Shown: one piece after another, positions 1-10,124 of the stretch | Layout of the letters: each line of letters opens with the position of its first letter | Position numbering within the stretch: position 1 is the first letter of the stretch | From: Pyrenophora tritici-repentis | Lineage: Eukaryota > Ascomycota > Dothideomycetes > Pleosporales > Pleosporaceae | DNA length: 64,000 nt | Direction of reading: 5' to 3' | Assembly (NCBI RefSeq): GCF_003171515.1 | Contig: NC_089397.1 | Coordinates: 248,001 to 312,000, forward strand | Notes under the pieces: generated by a model | The model's database searches: none | What the model was told of the DNA's origin: nothing | What the model saw: the letters and a program-made list of their open reading frames with translations, nothing else | Position numbers and translations under genes: made by a program

Positions 1-2478
1 ATGCTCCTGTACTTTTGAGATTTCTTCCTCTGATAGTGTGCGCGCTAGCCCAGAAGCTGAAGTAGTTGTTGGCTGTATACCAAGCCTCTTCCAGCTCTTC
101 AAGCTCTGCAAAGCTGAAATAAGCTCTGGCTTCATATGGAGTCTCCGGGTGCCTAACATGTCGCCAAGCTCGCTGAAAGTCCGCTCACAGTCTGCCGCTG
201 CTGCTGGTATTGTTAGGACGTCAATAGCGAACTTTGAGAGTATAGGGAACTGCCCAGCAACTGACTCCCAGTATAGAAGCGGATTAAGAGACAGCCAATC
301 CTCCTCAGCTAACGCTGGTTGCCGCTTCCATATCTCATACTCATCCTCAGCAAGGCTTGCCTCTAACTGCCGTGTGCTTTGCTCAATTGACGACTGTAGA
401 AAAGCTGATCGCGACGTTGAAATCCCTAGCCGGGGCTTCTTACGCGGCGGCGTTACAGTGTGAGCTGAAGTGGCTGCAGAGTCCTTCCGCCCCTGCCACA
501 TACGCAGGAATGCCCGGTGGTTATTGTCAAGCCAGCCGTCGCGATAGTGGACACCGTCACGGGCAGTGACATGGGTGTCAGGCACCTTCCAGAGCGCTGA
601 GAGGTGGTGTTTGTAGTGCGGGTGTAGTATTGTAGCAGTGTAGTAGACAGGCGCGTTATCGAATTTTGCGTAGTACTCAGCAAGCTTACAATGCGCAAGG
701 TTAACGTTTGTAATAAGATGATCTTCAGGCGCATCTAGATCTTCGTAATTTACATCCTTAAGGCGGTCTTTGAGAGCCTCAAGCTGGTCAAGAAGCCACT
801 CAAACGTTACTAGAACTTCCCATATAGCGCCGTGTCGGCCGTGTCGGCCGCGACCTTCAAGTAGCCGTGTAGCTTCGGCAAATGGCTCAAGGAGTCGAAT
901 GTATTCTGTTATTGTCGCCCAGTCCTTGCCGCTTAGACCCCCTTCGCGTATATATAACCGTGGCTGGGCAGCAGGGAGCTGCTCACGATTCTTCCGGCGT
1001 CGTGAGGTTGCTGTTGCAGCACTATGCTCCTCAAGTTTACACTCAATATAGCCATCGATAGGGCCGTGTAGCTCAGCTGCACGGACAAACGTGTTGAAAT
1101 AGCTATTCCAGCGTGTCTTAACAGGCTTCACAAGCTGCCGGATGTGGGGTGTAACACCTAGAGACTCTGCCTCCTCGCACTGTAGGCGCTCTAGTAGTTG
1201 TCGAGTTTGAGGCGTACAGATAGACGCAATCACGTCAAAGAGGACGCCAACAGGACCGTATTTGCGCCACTCATCCATGTACTTCTCCTCTTCCTCAAGG
1301 TGTGCGGCTTCATTCTCGTACGCGCTACGGTCTTTGCCCCAAATTACTAATTGTGCGCTTAGGTTGAGTATATGGCAGCAGCACCGCAGCCGCCGCTCGC
1401 TTGCGATAAAGCCAAACTCCTCTGCTAAGGACTCAACTGCAGTATCATTGTTACTTGCGTTGTCAAGCACAAAGTACCCAACCCTCGCGTTGTCAACGCC
1501 AAATAGCCGAAGTATTGTTGTTGCTGCAGCGGCAATATTATTGCCAGTGTGCGCCCCGTGTAGCTCAGGCAACCCAAGCAGGTGGTCAACTAGCTTGCCC
1601 TCGCTGTTAAGGTAATGTACGCAGAGGCCAGTAAAAGCATACTGCCCACCAGTTGAAGTCCAGTTGTCGAATGACACGTGTATAAGCGACCGGGCTTCGC
1701 GAAGGTAGTTGGCAACAGCTAGTATGTATGTATTGTACTCAGTAATAATATGATCGTGGAGCGTTTAGTGGCTACGCCAAAGGAGAGCTTCGGCTAGCGG
1801 GCTCACGGCCGCAATCATGGCTCGAAACTGCGGCGTTTCTATTACGCGAAGGCTCTGGTTGTCCGCGACTACCCAGTCCTTCAGCGCGTCCTGAAATCGA
1901 GAGGTTGAAAAGCTTGCTGCTATCTCGTTTGCTACCTCTTGCGATACTTCTATCCCTTTAGACCTCATAATATATACTTGGGACTTTGCGAGCGCGCCCA
2001 TAATATTGCCCTCCCGGCTAGCAATTGGTACAGGTCCGTTAGGTCCGTGTGAGTGTCCAGGCTTGTTGCTTGAGAGGTGTCGGCCGGCGTTTGTAGTGCT
2101 GTCAGCCTCGTAGCAAGCCTCCTGCTTCCGTCGTTGATGGCAGTACCGGCAAAGCCAGTAGTTTTTCTTGTACTTGCGGTGCCAGACGGCCCAGCCGTGG
2201 CGGTAGATCCAGCTTTTTGGCCCACCGCGACTATTACGCTCAACCTGGCGCCGCTCAAGATACGGCACACGCTTAAAATCAAGCCCGTCGTAATTGTCGT
2301 CGTCGTCGTCGTCGTCGCCGTCGTTGGGGAAGTCCGCCTGTACTGCCAAGGGCTCATCAGCCTGGGCCTCGCTCGCAGTATCGCCAACAGTAGGCGCGTT
2401 TGATAGCGATGGTAGAGGAGAATTGCGCTTGTCGCATTCTACAAGGCGGCGAAGGCCTGAATTAGAGGGAGTAGACAT
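1..2478 (-). pseudogene. hAT transposase, one in-frame stop, C-terminus off the edge
   Basis: The ATG is the revcomp of 2476-2478; a TTG lies four codons upstream. The N-terminus has an Asp-rich run, then a BED-type zinc finger (CRYC followed by an H-x-H motif, around 2060-2200). The frame (codons at positions 1 mod 3) hits TAA at 1765-1767, just after residues LLWRSH. It then stays open to position 1, about 588 more codons. That part has the catalytic-core signature SFDNWTSTGGQYAFTGL at 1627-1677 and, near 150-215, the C-terminal dimerisation signature DCERTFSELGDM. Both are diagnostic of hAT transposases. A single C-to-T change at a CA dinucleotide would explain the stop, in keeping with RIP or with ordinary decay. 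The element is therefore probably inactive but only lightly damaged. Readthrough or a sequencing error are alternatives. Confidence 0.85.
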
Positions 2479-2731
2479 GAAGTACACCAAGAAGTATTAT
2501 GGCAACAGTAGTCTAGCGTCGTGTGTATAGCAGACGCGACGCGACGCGACGCGAAAGGCTTACTAGGTGCGCACCGGGTAGCGCATTTCCGCAAACTCTA
2601 ATTAGCTTAAAGCTAGATGCTTTAACTTATATAGGATTAGTGTCTTTATATCTAGGACTAGCGCGGCTTCGAAGCCGCACTAAATGTGGCTTTCACAACT
2701 CTAAAATACTGCTTTAAAAACAGCTAACGTC

Positions 2732-2868
2732 AGTCTAACGTCAGTCAGTTCAGTCAGTCTGGAGGCTTCTGAACTGACTGGACTGACGTCCAGCTGCCTC
2801 AAGAACTGACTGACTGAACTGAGTCTTGGCAGTCAGTTCAGTCAGTTCGAACTGAGTTACCTGACTGA
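2732..2868. repeat. Subterminal repeat cluster of the hAT element
   Basis: Short units of the form CAGTCAGTTCAGTCAG occur in both orientations. One pair (about 2738-2759 and 2769-2789) forms a near-perfect palindrome around an unrelated spacer, and further copies lie at 2798-2821 and 2830-2868. Such clusters flank hAT ends and bind transposase. The assignment rests on position and pattern only. Confidence 0.6.
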
Positions 2869-2871
2869 TAG

Positions 2872-5800
2872 CAAGTCTGGTGTAAAGACGGATCGTCGAC
2901 ATGGTTGTCAGAAGTACTGCTTGTACCTAACCTTGGAGTCAATTTGTTATCAGGGAGAAGAATTTGCGCAGCAGGCCTGAAGGGTCGTTTCAATTCACAC
3001 GTACTATGCTTCAAACTAGGAAAGGAGATCATTATTAAAGCAACTATGGACGACGGCCTCTACGTAGTGTCACACATTGCCGATGGATACCACGAGACAG
3101 CATTCCTAGGCACGGAACCCCATACACCAGTTAAGAGCGAGCTTAAGGTTAATGAAAAGGAGAGATACCTGCTGTATCACAGACGTTTCGCACACCTAGG
3201 ACCTACAAAGATTGCCAAACTCCACGAAGTTACAACTCTCCAGAAGAAGATTCAAGTTCCAGAGAAGATTGAAATCTGCGAAGTGTGTTCCCTGACAAAG
3301 ATGAAGAACAGCATCCCTAAGCAGCTAAGAGAGCACAAGGCCACGAAGCTAGCCTTAGTACAGTTTGACATTGCTGGACCCTTTCCAACATCTCTACGAG
3401 GAAACAGGTGGTTCCTCCAAATTATTGATAGCTACACGCGGAAAAACTGGGTTATCCCGCTGAAGAAAAAGGGAGACGCACAACGGGAACTCCGAATCTG
3501 GAAGACCTTTGTAGAACATCAAACTGGCGAGAAAGTCAAAGCTGCTGGAACCGACAATGCACCAGAACTTCTACAGCAAGCTGAGGAATGGAGAGTTACA
3601 CAAGGCGTGGAAATTCAGCCTACAACAATTGCTTCCTCACACCAGAATGGACCAGCCGAGCGAAACATCCAAACTGCTGAAGCTGATATGAGAGCAATGT
3701 TGAAAGACGCTGGTTTACCAATTGAGTTTTGGGATGAAGCTGTCGAAGCAGACGCATACCTACGCAACCGTACAAACACAGGACCTATGATCAATGGAAA
3801 GCAAGTCAGTCCTGAAGAGGCATTCACAGGAACGAAACCATCCATTGACCACATCCGTGTATGGGGGAGCAAATGCTATTCGTACATCAACCCTAAAACG
3901 ATTCCAGCAGACCAACGACATGACAAGCTCGTGGACCGTGGCAGAATTGGAGTATTTATGGGATATTCTGAGACAACAAATAAGCAGTTCAAGTTCTATT
4001 CGCCAGAGCTTGGATACACCTCAAGGACAAGCCGATTGTCAGTGGACGAATACACCCCTGGAGGGAAAGTTGAACTACGACTGCGAAACATACCAGCTGG
4101 ACCACAAGGAACGCAGAATACGATGCCAGACCGAAAACCAAGAGGAAGACCTAGGAAGGATCTAGAATTATCTCCTGCCGAACGAATGGAACCAACTCCT
4201 ACCGAACGAATGGAACCATCTCCTGCAGAACCAATGGAACCATCTCCTACCGAACCAATGGAACCATCTCCTGCAGAACCAATAGAACCAGTTTCCGAGA
4301 ACCTAATGGAACCATCTTCGGCAGAGCTAACTCATGAACCAGTGAAGCGTCACAGAGGAAGACCAAGGAGGCTAACTACTATTCCTCCTACTGCACCATC
4401 TGATGAGCGGGTTCCTAATCTTGTGAACGAAGAGGGGCCCGAAGAACCGTGTACCCAGTCTGTACGAGAAAAGGAGATTCCACGATACTTCACTAGACAA
4501 GCCAAACGGAAGAGGTCTAACGAAGAGATTGTTGAGGACGAGAGATTTAGCAAGATCGTTAAAGCTATGCTAGCCCAAGTTGGCCTTACAGAAGAGCAAA
4601 CACGACTATCTGAGAAGGCTTTCGCAGCAACCGAGATCGCAGGAATCCAGATCCCCCAGACACACGAGCAAGCTATCAACGACCCAAAGTATGGAAAGCA
4701 ATGGAAAGCAGCAATACTTGAAGAGATAATCGCGTTAATAGAGAATCGAACCTGGGAGGAAGTTCCAAAGCCAAAAGACGCGAACATGGTTGATTCAAAG
4801 TGGGTTTTTACAGTCAAAACGAATCTCGACGGGACTGTTGAGAGGTTTAAGGCACGCCTTGTGGCAAGAGGTTTTACGCAAGCACACGGAACAGACTACA
4901 ACGAGACTTTTGCCCCGACAGTCCGCATGGACACCTTACGTCTGTTTATGGCCACTGTCGCAGCGGAAAACCTGGAATGTTTCCACTTTGACATTAAGAA
5001 TGCATTCACAGAGTCGCACTTGAAGGAAGAGATCTTTCTTAAGCAACCCCAAGGAGTAGAAGTCAAAAAAGGATACGTCCTTAGAGTTCTCCGCAGCTTA
5101 TACGGACTCAAACAGGCTGCTCGCGACTGGAACTTGTTGATAAAGAAAGAACTTCTGGCATGGGGATTCGTACAAAGCCTCGCAGACCCGTGCATGTTTA
5201 TCCACAAAGAAAAACAACTCCGTATCCTCGTCTACGTTGATGACATTGCTGCTGCTGCAAAAGATCGAGCTCAAATTGATTGGTTCTACGAGAAGCTTTC
5301 TGGAAGATTCAACACCAAGAACCTGGGGGAGATTCATAAGATCCTTGGAGTACGAGTTACGCGAGACAGAAAGCGCCGCACAATCTACCTCGATCAAGAG
5401 CAGTACCTACACGCAGTACTTGACAAGTTTGGAATGTCTAGCAAACAACACAGAGACAAGAAGATTCCATCTGCAGATTACACTTCATTTAGGCCAGCCA
5501 CTGACAACGACACCCGAATCGACATCACTGAATACCAGCAAGTGATAGGGAGCCTTATGTTTGCTATGGTTCTTACACGTCCAGACATTGCATTCACCCT
5601 CGGAAAGCTAAGCCAATACATGAGCGATCCAGCAGAACACCATGGCCATGCGTTGATGAACCTGCTACGATATCTAAGGTCGACAGTGACATTGAAGCTA
5701 CGCTACGGACCAGGGGGAGTACACTCGCAATTTGTCATCTACTCTGATGCTGACTGGGCAAGCGACATGGTAGACCGAAAGAGCGTTTCAGGGAGCACTG

Positions 5801-6225
5801 CAATGTTCTACGGAGGTCCAATATCATGGTCTAGCAAGAAGCAACGGTCTGTTGCAACGTCAAGCTGCGAATCTGAATACATCGCACTATCAACATGCTG
5901 CAAGCAAGGCCAGTGGATTGCTCAAATGTTTAGAGATCTTGGGTTCCCAAAGTACATTGGAAAAGACACCAACAAGGTCCAGATGCTAGGAGACAACCAG
6001 GGTGCCATTGCACTTACAAAGAACCCTCACCTTCACGAAAGATCAAAGCACATCGACGTCTGTTATCATTTTATCCGAGACCTAGCAGAACAAGGCAAAC
6101 TCGATGTGGCCTACGTTCCAACTGCAGACATGGTGGCTGATGGAATGACAAAGCCATTGCAGCGAGTCGCATTCGAGAGATTCAAGAACCAATTAGGAGT
6201 TGTCCTTGGACCGGACCTGCCCTGA
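2872..6225 (+). CDS. Copia pol polyprotein (integrase, RT, RNase H), N-terminus missing
   Basis: This is one uninterrupted frame of about 1,115 codons with no ATG at its left end; it enters from the hAT boundary, so the protein is 5'-truncated. Numbering from 2905: the GAG-pre-integrase zinc motif is HRRFAH..CEVC at about 92-129. The integrase triad is D155, D217 (GTDNAPE) and E252 (PAERN). A low-complexity linker of tandem PSPAEPMEP-like units lies at 4168-4320. Reverse transcriptase begins near ARLVARGFTQ and has YVDD at 777-780. RNase H has SDADWASD and ends with ADGMTKPL. All catalytic residues are present and there is no stop, so the copy is young or under recent constraint despite the interruption. 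Confidence 0.93.
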   Translation, partial: QVWCKDGSSTWLSEVLLVPNLGVNLLSGRRICAAGLKGRFNSHVLCFKLGKEIIIKATMDDGLYVVSHIADGYHETAFLGTEPHTPVKSELKVNEKERYLLYHRRFAHLGPTKIAKLHEVTTLQKKIQVPEKIEICEVCSLTKMKNSIPKQLREHKATKLALVQFDIAGPFPTSLRGNRWFLQIIDSYTRKNWVIPLKKKGDAQRELRIWKTFVEHQTGEKVKAAGTDNAPELLQQAEEWRVTQGVEIQPTTIASSHQNGPAERNIQTAEADMRAMLKDAGLPIEFWDEAVEADAYLRNRTNTGPMINGKQVSPEEAFTGTKPSIDHIRVWGSKCYSYINPKTIPADQRHDKLVDRGRIGVFMGYSETTNKQFKFYSPELGYTSRTSRLSVDEYTPGGKVELRLRNIPAGPQGTQNTMPDRKPRGRPRKDLELSPAERMEPTPTERMEPSPAEPMEPSPTEPMEPSPAEPIEPVSENLMEPSSAELTHEPVKRHRGRPRRLTTIPPTAPSDERVPNLVNEEGPEEPCTQSVREKEIPRYFTRQAKRKRSNEEIVEDERFSKIVKAMLAQVGLTEEQTRLSEKAFAATEIAGIQIPQTHEQAINDPKYGKQWKAAILEEIIALIENRTWEEVPKPKDANMVDSKWVFTVKTNLDGTVERFKARLVARGFTQAHGTDYNETFAPTVRMDTLRLFMATVAAENLECFHFDIKNAFTESHLKEEIFLKQPQGVEVKKGYVLRVLRSLYGLKQAARDWNLLIKKELLAWGFVQSLADPCMFIHKEKQLRILVYVDDIAAAAKDRAQIDWFYEKLSGRFNTKNLGEIHKILGVRVTRDRKRRTIYLDQEQYLHAVLDKFGMSSKQHRDKKIPSADYTSFRPATDNDTRIDITEYQQVIGSLMFAMVLTRPDIAFTLGKLSQYMSDPAEHHGHALMNLLRYLRSTVTLKLRYGPGGVHSQFVIYSDADWASDMVDRKSVSGSTAMFYGGPISWSSKKQRSVATSSCESEYIALSTCCKQGQWIAQMFRDLGFPKYIGKDTNKVQMLGDNQGAIALTKNPHLHERSKHIDVCYHFIRDLAEQGKLDVAYVPTADMVADGMTKPLQRVAFERFKNQLGVVLGPDLP

Positions 6226-6232
6226 GGGGGAG
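6226..6232 (+). other. Polypurine tract
   Basis: A GGGGGAG run sits directly between the pol stop codon (TGA 6223-6225) and the LTR. This is the usual place for plus-strand priming in Copia elements. Confidence 0.75.
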
Positions 6233-6467
6233 TGTTAAGAATATGTTAGGTTCAGTCCAGGTCGGCGAGGTGAGGTTCGTGGAGTAAGCCCGAGCAGAAG
6301 GACCGACGCGGAATGATGATCTGTCATGTACGTCCTAAGATCATCATAACAACAAGTAGATAGAACAATAGCTCTTAGTGAAGTTCAATCCAATACAGGG
6401 TTACCTTTCGTACCTCTACTCGGTCGCCTATGGTAGTCATACCACCAGAGGAGACCTTGTTCTAACA
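6233..6467 (+). repeat. 3' LTR of the Copia element
   Basis: The segment begins TGTTA immediately after the polypurine tract and ends TAACA, the short inverted repeat expected at Copia LTR ends. At 235 bp it has a normal length for the family. The following ACAAG (6468-6472) would be one half of a 5-bp target duplication; the other half is out of view. Confidence 0.75.
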
Positions 6468-8470
6468 ACAAGGCTGATTTCCAACGTTAGTAGGTATGTC
6501 CTACCCCGCTAGGATTGGACGGTTGGATGTGTGTTCTAGAGGACGGTAGTTTTAAACGGCATTTTGTACTTATTTTGAAGAATGCCGTATTGATCTGGTT
6601 AAGGCTTGGAGGCAGCGTGTTGAATCCCTTTTTCTTTGGCTAGCACTGTATTGAACGATTCTTCATTAAGCTTTGTATAATAGAAGTAAGTGATCAACGT
6701 CACAGCAATCCGGAACCCAATGAACCAAATATTCTTTTGTCAAACAGCGAACACAGCCTAATTATGCTAACCCGTTTTCTCCATCTGCCCTACGCAAACA
6801 CCTGAATACTATCTCATCATCGCCGTTCATCCCCTTATACATCCCACGCCCCCCGGCCTCTAACGCAACAGCTCAACCATCTCTTCTCCCTAAAACAACC
6901 CACTCATACCACCTCTCAAAACATCCAAAAACACCACTAACACCCACATCCAACCCTCCCAGATACCTCAACGCTCCATCTCGCACACGCCCATCATGAC
7001 GTCACCCCAAGCCCCAGCCAAGCCCCGCCCCATCCAGCCCTACACGCCGCCCCCAAACGCCACAACGCAATCGAATACCAAAAATAAATTGCCTATTCCT
7101 ACACAAAGCAGGTGCCCTATCCTTTTCCCCCGAGAAACTCCCTATCGGAACAATCATCTCGCCTGCATGTGCATGTCTCTTCCTTACGTTGCCTACCTTG
7201 GCAATCGAGTACGAAACCTTCCCCAGCTTATTCGCCACATGTTTCCCCCGCAAAGATCGTCTGTTGATCGCAATGCAACCTGCAACCACGAGTTGGGTGT
7301 GATGTGCGATGCAGATGCAGATGCAGATGCAAAGATGTTGATCTTTAATCCACAAAAAAATCTTGATCATCATTCCAGATTCTCTCCACCAGCCCACCCA
7401 CCTACTCCATTCTGCCTGTCGCACGACCCAACAACCCTACCCCACACATAAAATAAACCCAGCGTCCAAGCGTGCAAGTAAGTAACTTGCAAGCACGAAC
7501 CCCGTAACTAAGTACATACAAGCATGAACAAGGCACCAAGACACTAGCTAATAAACACCGACATCGGTCCCTAAAACATACACTATATACCTAGCTAGAT
7601 ACCTCCCTAGCACACACCAGCACTAACAAAGACGCCCAGCAAGAACAAGCACAAGCCCATACCAGGCGTTATTAGAGTAAGAAAGCCTACCCCGCTTTTA
7701 CACTAGCTGCAAGCTGCGCTGTAGAGCGCGTAGAGGGGGGAAAGCTGGGGTAAGTTGTGGAGATGGAACCGGTTGGTTAGGATGGTTTTGGTGTCTAGAT
7801 GCGTGCAAGCCGGTTTAGAATGTAAGTAGATCGCGGGCTGTGAAAATAATGCCATGTAAGGAGGGAGGTATATTGTGTGGACGGCTGGGGGATAGATGGT
7901 AGATGGTAGATGACGGATGGAGGTGTTGGACAGTACCTAGCCCAACGGTGCATGTGCTAGACAGCGCGGACGGATGCAGAGGGGTCATTATGACACATTT
8001 GCATGTTTGGGTGAGGGTTTGTCTCGTGTTATTGTGCTTGTTATACCGGATTTTATTGATGTGCGTTGTGGGTTTGTGGGGCTGGATTTGGTTCTGGTTC
8101 TGGTTCTGGTTCTGGGGATGAGGGTTTGACGAGGAAGGGTAGGTATGCAGGGGATGTTGTATCTGTCGTTACATGTTCATATAAGTCCAATCGTGGATAA
8201 GATACAGAATACATATACCTGTCAAGTCTTTCAAACATCACGTCCAAGTGTCAAAGAAAGGTCATAAGATCAACAATGGTAAAGATTAACGATAAGTTGA
8301 TGGATATAATAACTCGTAACTCGTAGACAATAAAAGGCGTTATATACAGATATAGATCTCGCGCCGCCCTGGCGCATATGCTCAGAACGATATAGTCATA
8401 AAACCAATCGTGTTTATATGGAGCAGCTCGTTAATTAGATTAACACATGTCATTCCAGCGCACTATTTCT
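6468..8470. other. Intergenic, with an orphan leader-like region and short ORF
   Basis: At 6790-6995 the plus strand is very C/A-rich with few G, like a fungal 5' leader. It leads to an ATG at 6996 and an open frame of 151 codons to 7451. That frame starts plausibly (MTSPQAPAKPRPIQPYTPPP) but loses protein-like character within about 25 residues. It may be the 5' end of a lost gene. A GATGCA x4 microsatellite lies at about 7313-7331 and a TTCTGG x5 run at about 8090-8116. No other gene is seen; the last part should contain the 3' UTR of the transporter at 8471. Confidence 0.3.
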
Positions 8471-10124
8471 TTAAACAGCGAGCTTCTCGTTGTAAGTAGC
8501 GCTCCTCTTGCGCTGAGCATCAGCCTCAATATCGGTAAGGCTGGCACTGCGGTTGTTGGCACCAATGTCCTGGACGTCCTGGAAAGAGACGGAAGGAACG
8601 AAACCGGGCGACTTCCATGCGTGCGCGCACTTGCCGTAGAGCTCGTCGACCTGCTCGAGGGAGAGACCCTTTGTCTCGTAGATCAAGCCGTAGACGAAGA
8701 AGATGCAGACGAAGCAGCATCCGCCCCAGACGAAGAAGACCTTTGCACCCATGTTGGCGTTGCCGGGGCCAGAGTTGACCATGTAAGGGGTAGCGTATCC
8801 GATGGCGAAGTTGAGGAGCCAGTTGGAGGCCGTGGTCATGGAGAGGGACTTGGCGCGGACCTTGAGGGGGAAGATCTCACCAGTCACGACCCAGGCGACT
8901 GGGCCCCATGAGCAGGCGAAGAAGAAGATGTAGATGCAGACGAAGGCGATGAGCGCCTGTTGAGCAGCAATGTTGTCAACGCCGGCAACGGTACCGGTGA
9001 TGGCGACGATGAATTGGCAGACGGCCATGCCGACGGCACCGAAGAGGAGGAGGTTGCGGCGACCCCACTTCTCGACGAGGTAGAGACCAGGGACAGTGGA
9101 GGCGACGTTGACACAAGAGGTAATCATGGTGACGACGAAGGCGTTCTTGATACCAGAGTTCTGGAAGAAGGAAGTTCCGTAGTAGAAGATGAAGTTGACA
9201 CCGGTAAGTTGCTGGAGAGATTGGAGCAGGCAACCAGTCGCCAGGCGCTTGCCGAGGTTTCCACGGAAGCAGTCGAAGTAAGAGGCCTTACCGAGAGACA
9301 TCTCGTACTCGTGGTTGGCGGTGATCTCAGCGAGCTCCTCAACGAGGGAGGGGTCGTCAACATCAAGGCGGCGGAGAGTGGAGAGAGACTTGGCAGCCTG
9401 TTCCGGGCGGCCCTTCTTGATGAACCAGCGGGGAGTCTCGGGAAGCCAGATGCAGCCGACGAAGATGACGATGGCCCAAGCAAACTGGACGGCAATGGGG
9501 ATACGGTAAGAGCCGGTGTCAGGTCTGTCCTTGGTGGCGTTGTCGACAATGGCAGCGAGCAGCAGACCAATGGTGATGGCAAATTGGTAGCAACCGACAA
9601 TGGCACCACGAATCCACTTGGGGGCGGTCTCGGACTGGTAAAGAGGAATGATGGCACTAATCATACCAACTCCGTAACCGGCGAAGAAACGACCAGCAAC
9701 GAACATGGGGATAGCAGTAGCAATAGTCTGGAGAACGACACCGACACAGAAGACAACGGTGGAGATGACGAGACCCAGGCGGCGACCCAAGAGATCAGCA
9801 GTAGGTGCGGCGGTCAAGGCACCGAAGAAAGTACCAGCGGAGAGGATAGAGACGATCAAAGAGGTTTGCTCGGCGGTGACGTCGGGCTCACCATCCTTCT
9901 TGTTGATGAAGCCAGTGCTGAAGAGATCTCGCCAGTGCTTCATGCCCAAGATACCACCAATGGTACCAGTGTCATATCTGTGTATGTTAGTATAGAATCT
10001 TGGACCATCAAGTCGAAAATGCATACCCGTAAAGAACACCACCAAAGGCAACGAACAAACCGACGAGAATGGCCGGCGCGGTAGAGCCAGCCACGCCCTC
10101 GGGCTTCTTCAACATCAGACCCAT
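8471..10124 (-). CDS. MFS hexose/monosaccharide transporter
   Basis: Two exons: 10124-10027 and 9977-8471, with a 49-bp intron (GTATGC..CTAAC..ACAG) that restores the conserved GGVLYGYDTGTIGG of helix 1. The product is 534 aa with twelve predicted membrane helices. Sugar-porter signatures are visible: GRR after helix 2, PETPRWFIKKGR at the end of helix 6, QQLTGVNFIFYYG in helix 7, and PxETKG-type IYETKGLSLEQVDELY after helix 12. The family carries glucose and related hexoses by proton symport across the plasma membrane. Within it this resembles high-affinity fungal glucose transporters, but the substrate cannot be set from sequence. The C-terminal tail is about 50 residues and hydrophilic. 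Confidence 0.95.

Larger units (their letters stand above)
1..2868 (-). mobile_element. hAT-superfamily DNA transposon, cut by left edge
   Basis: A minus-strand transposase frame fills 1-2478 and continues off the left edge. To its right lies about 390 bp of non-coding DNA ending in a dense set of direct and inverted CAGTCAGTTCAGTCAG-like repeats. These are typical of the subterminal transposase-binding repeats of hAT elements. The right end is placed at about 2868, because Copia coding sequence starts at about 2872 and the outermost repeat, read inward from the right, begins CAGTCAGG. The other terminus and the 8-bp target duplication lie outside the window, so the exact end is an inference. 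Confidence 0.75.
2869..6467 (+). mobile_element. Ty1/Copia LTR retrotransposon, 5' part missing
   Basis: The element contains pol from the end of the protease linker through integrase, reverse transcriptase and RNase H, then a polypurine tract and a 3' LTR. gag, most of the protease, the primer-binding site and the 5' LTR are absent from the window; if the hAT element is an insertion, they would lie to its left, beyond position 1. Domain order INT-RT-RH identifies Copia rather than Gypsy. Confidence 0.93.

Noticed and set aside
8960..10084. 374-codon plus-strand frame opposite the hexose transporter
   Set aside because: Antisense shadow of a strongly codon-biased gene; composition (E, G, D, T runs) is what the reverse strand of membrane helices gives, and no motif is present.
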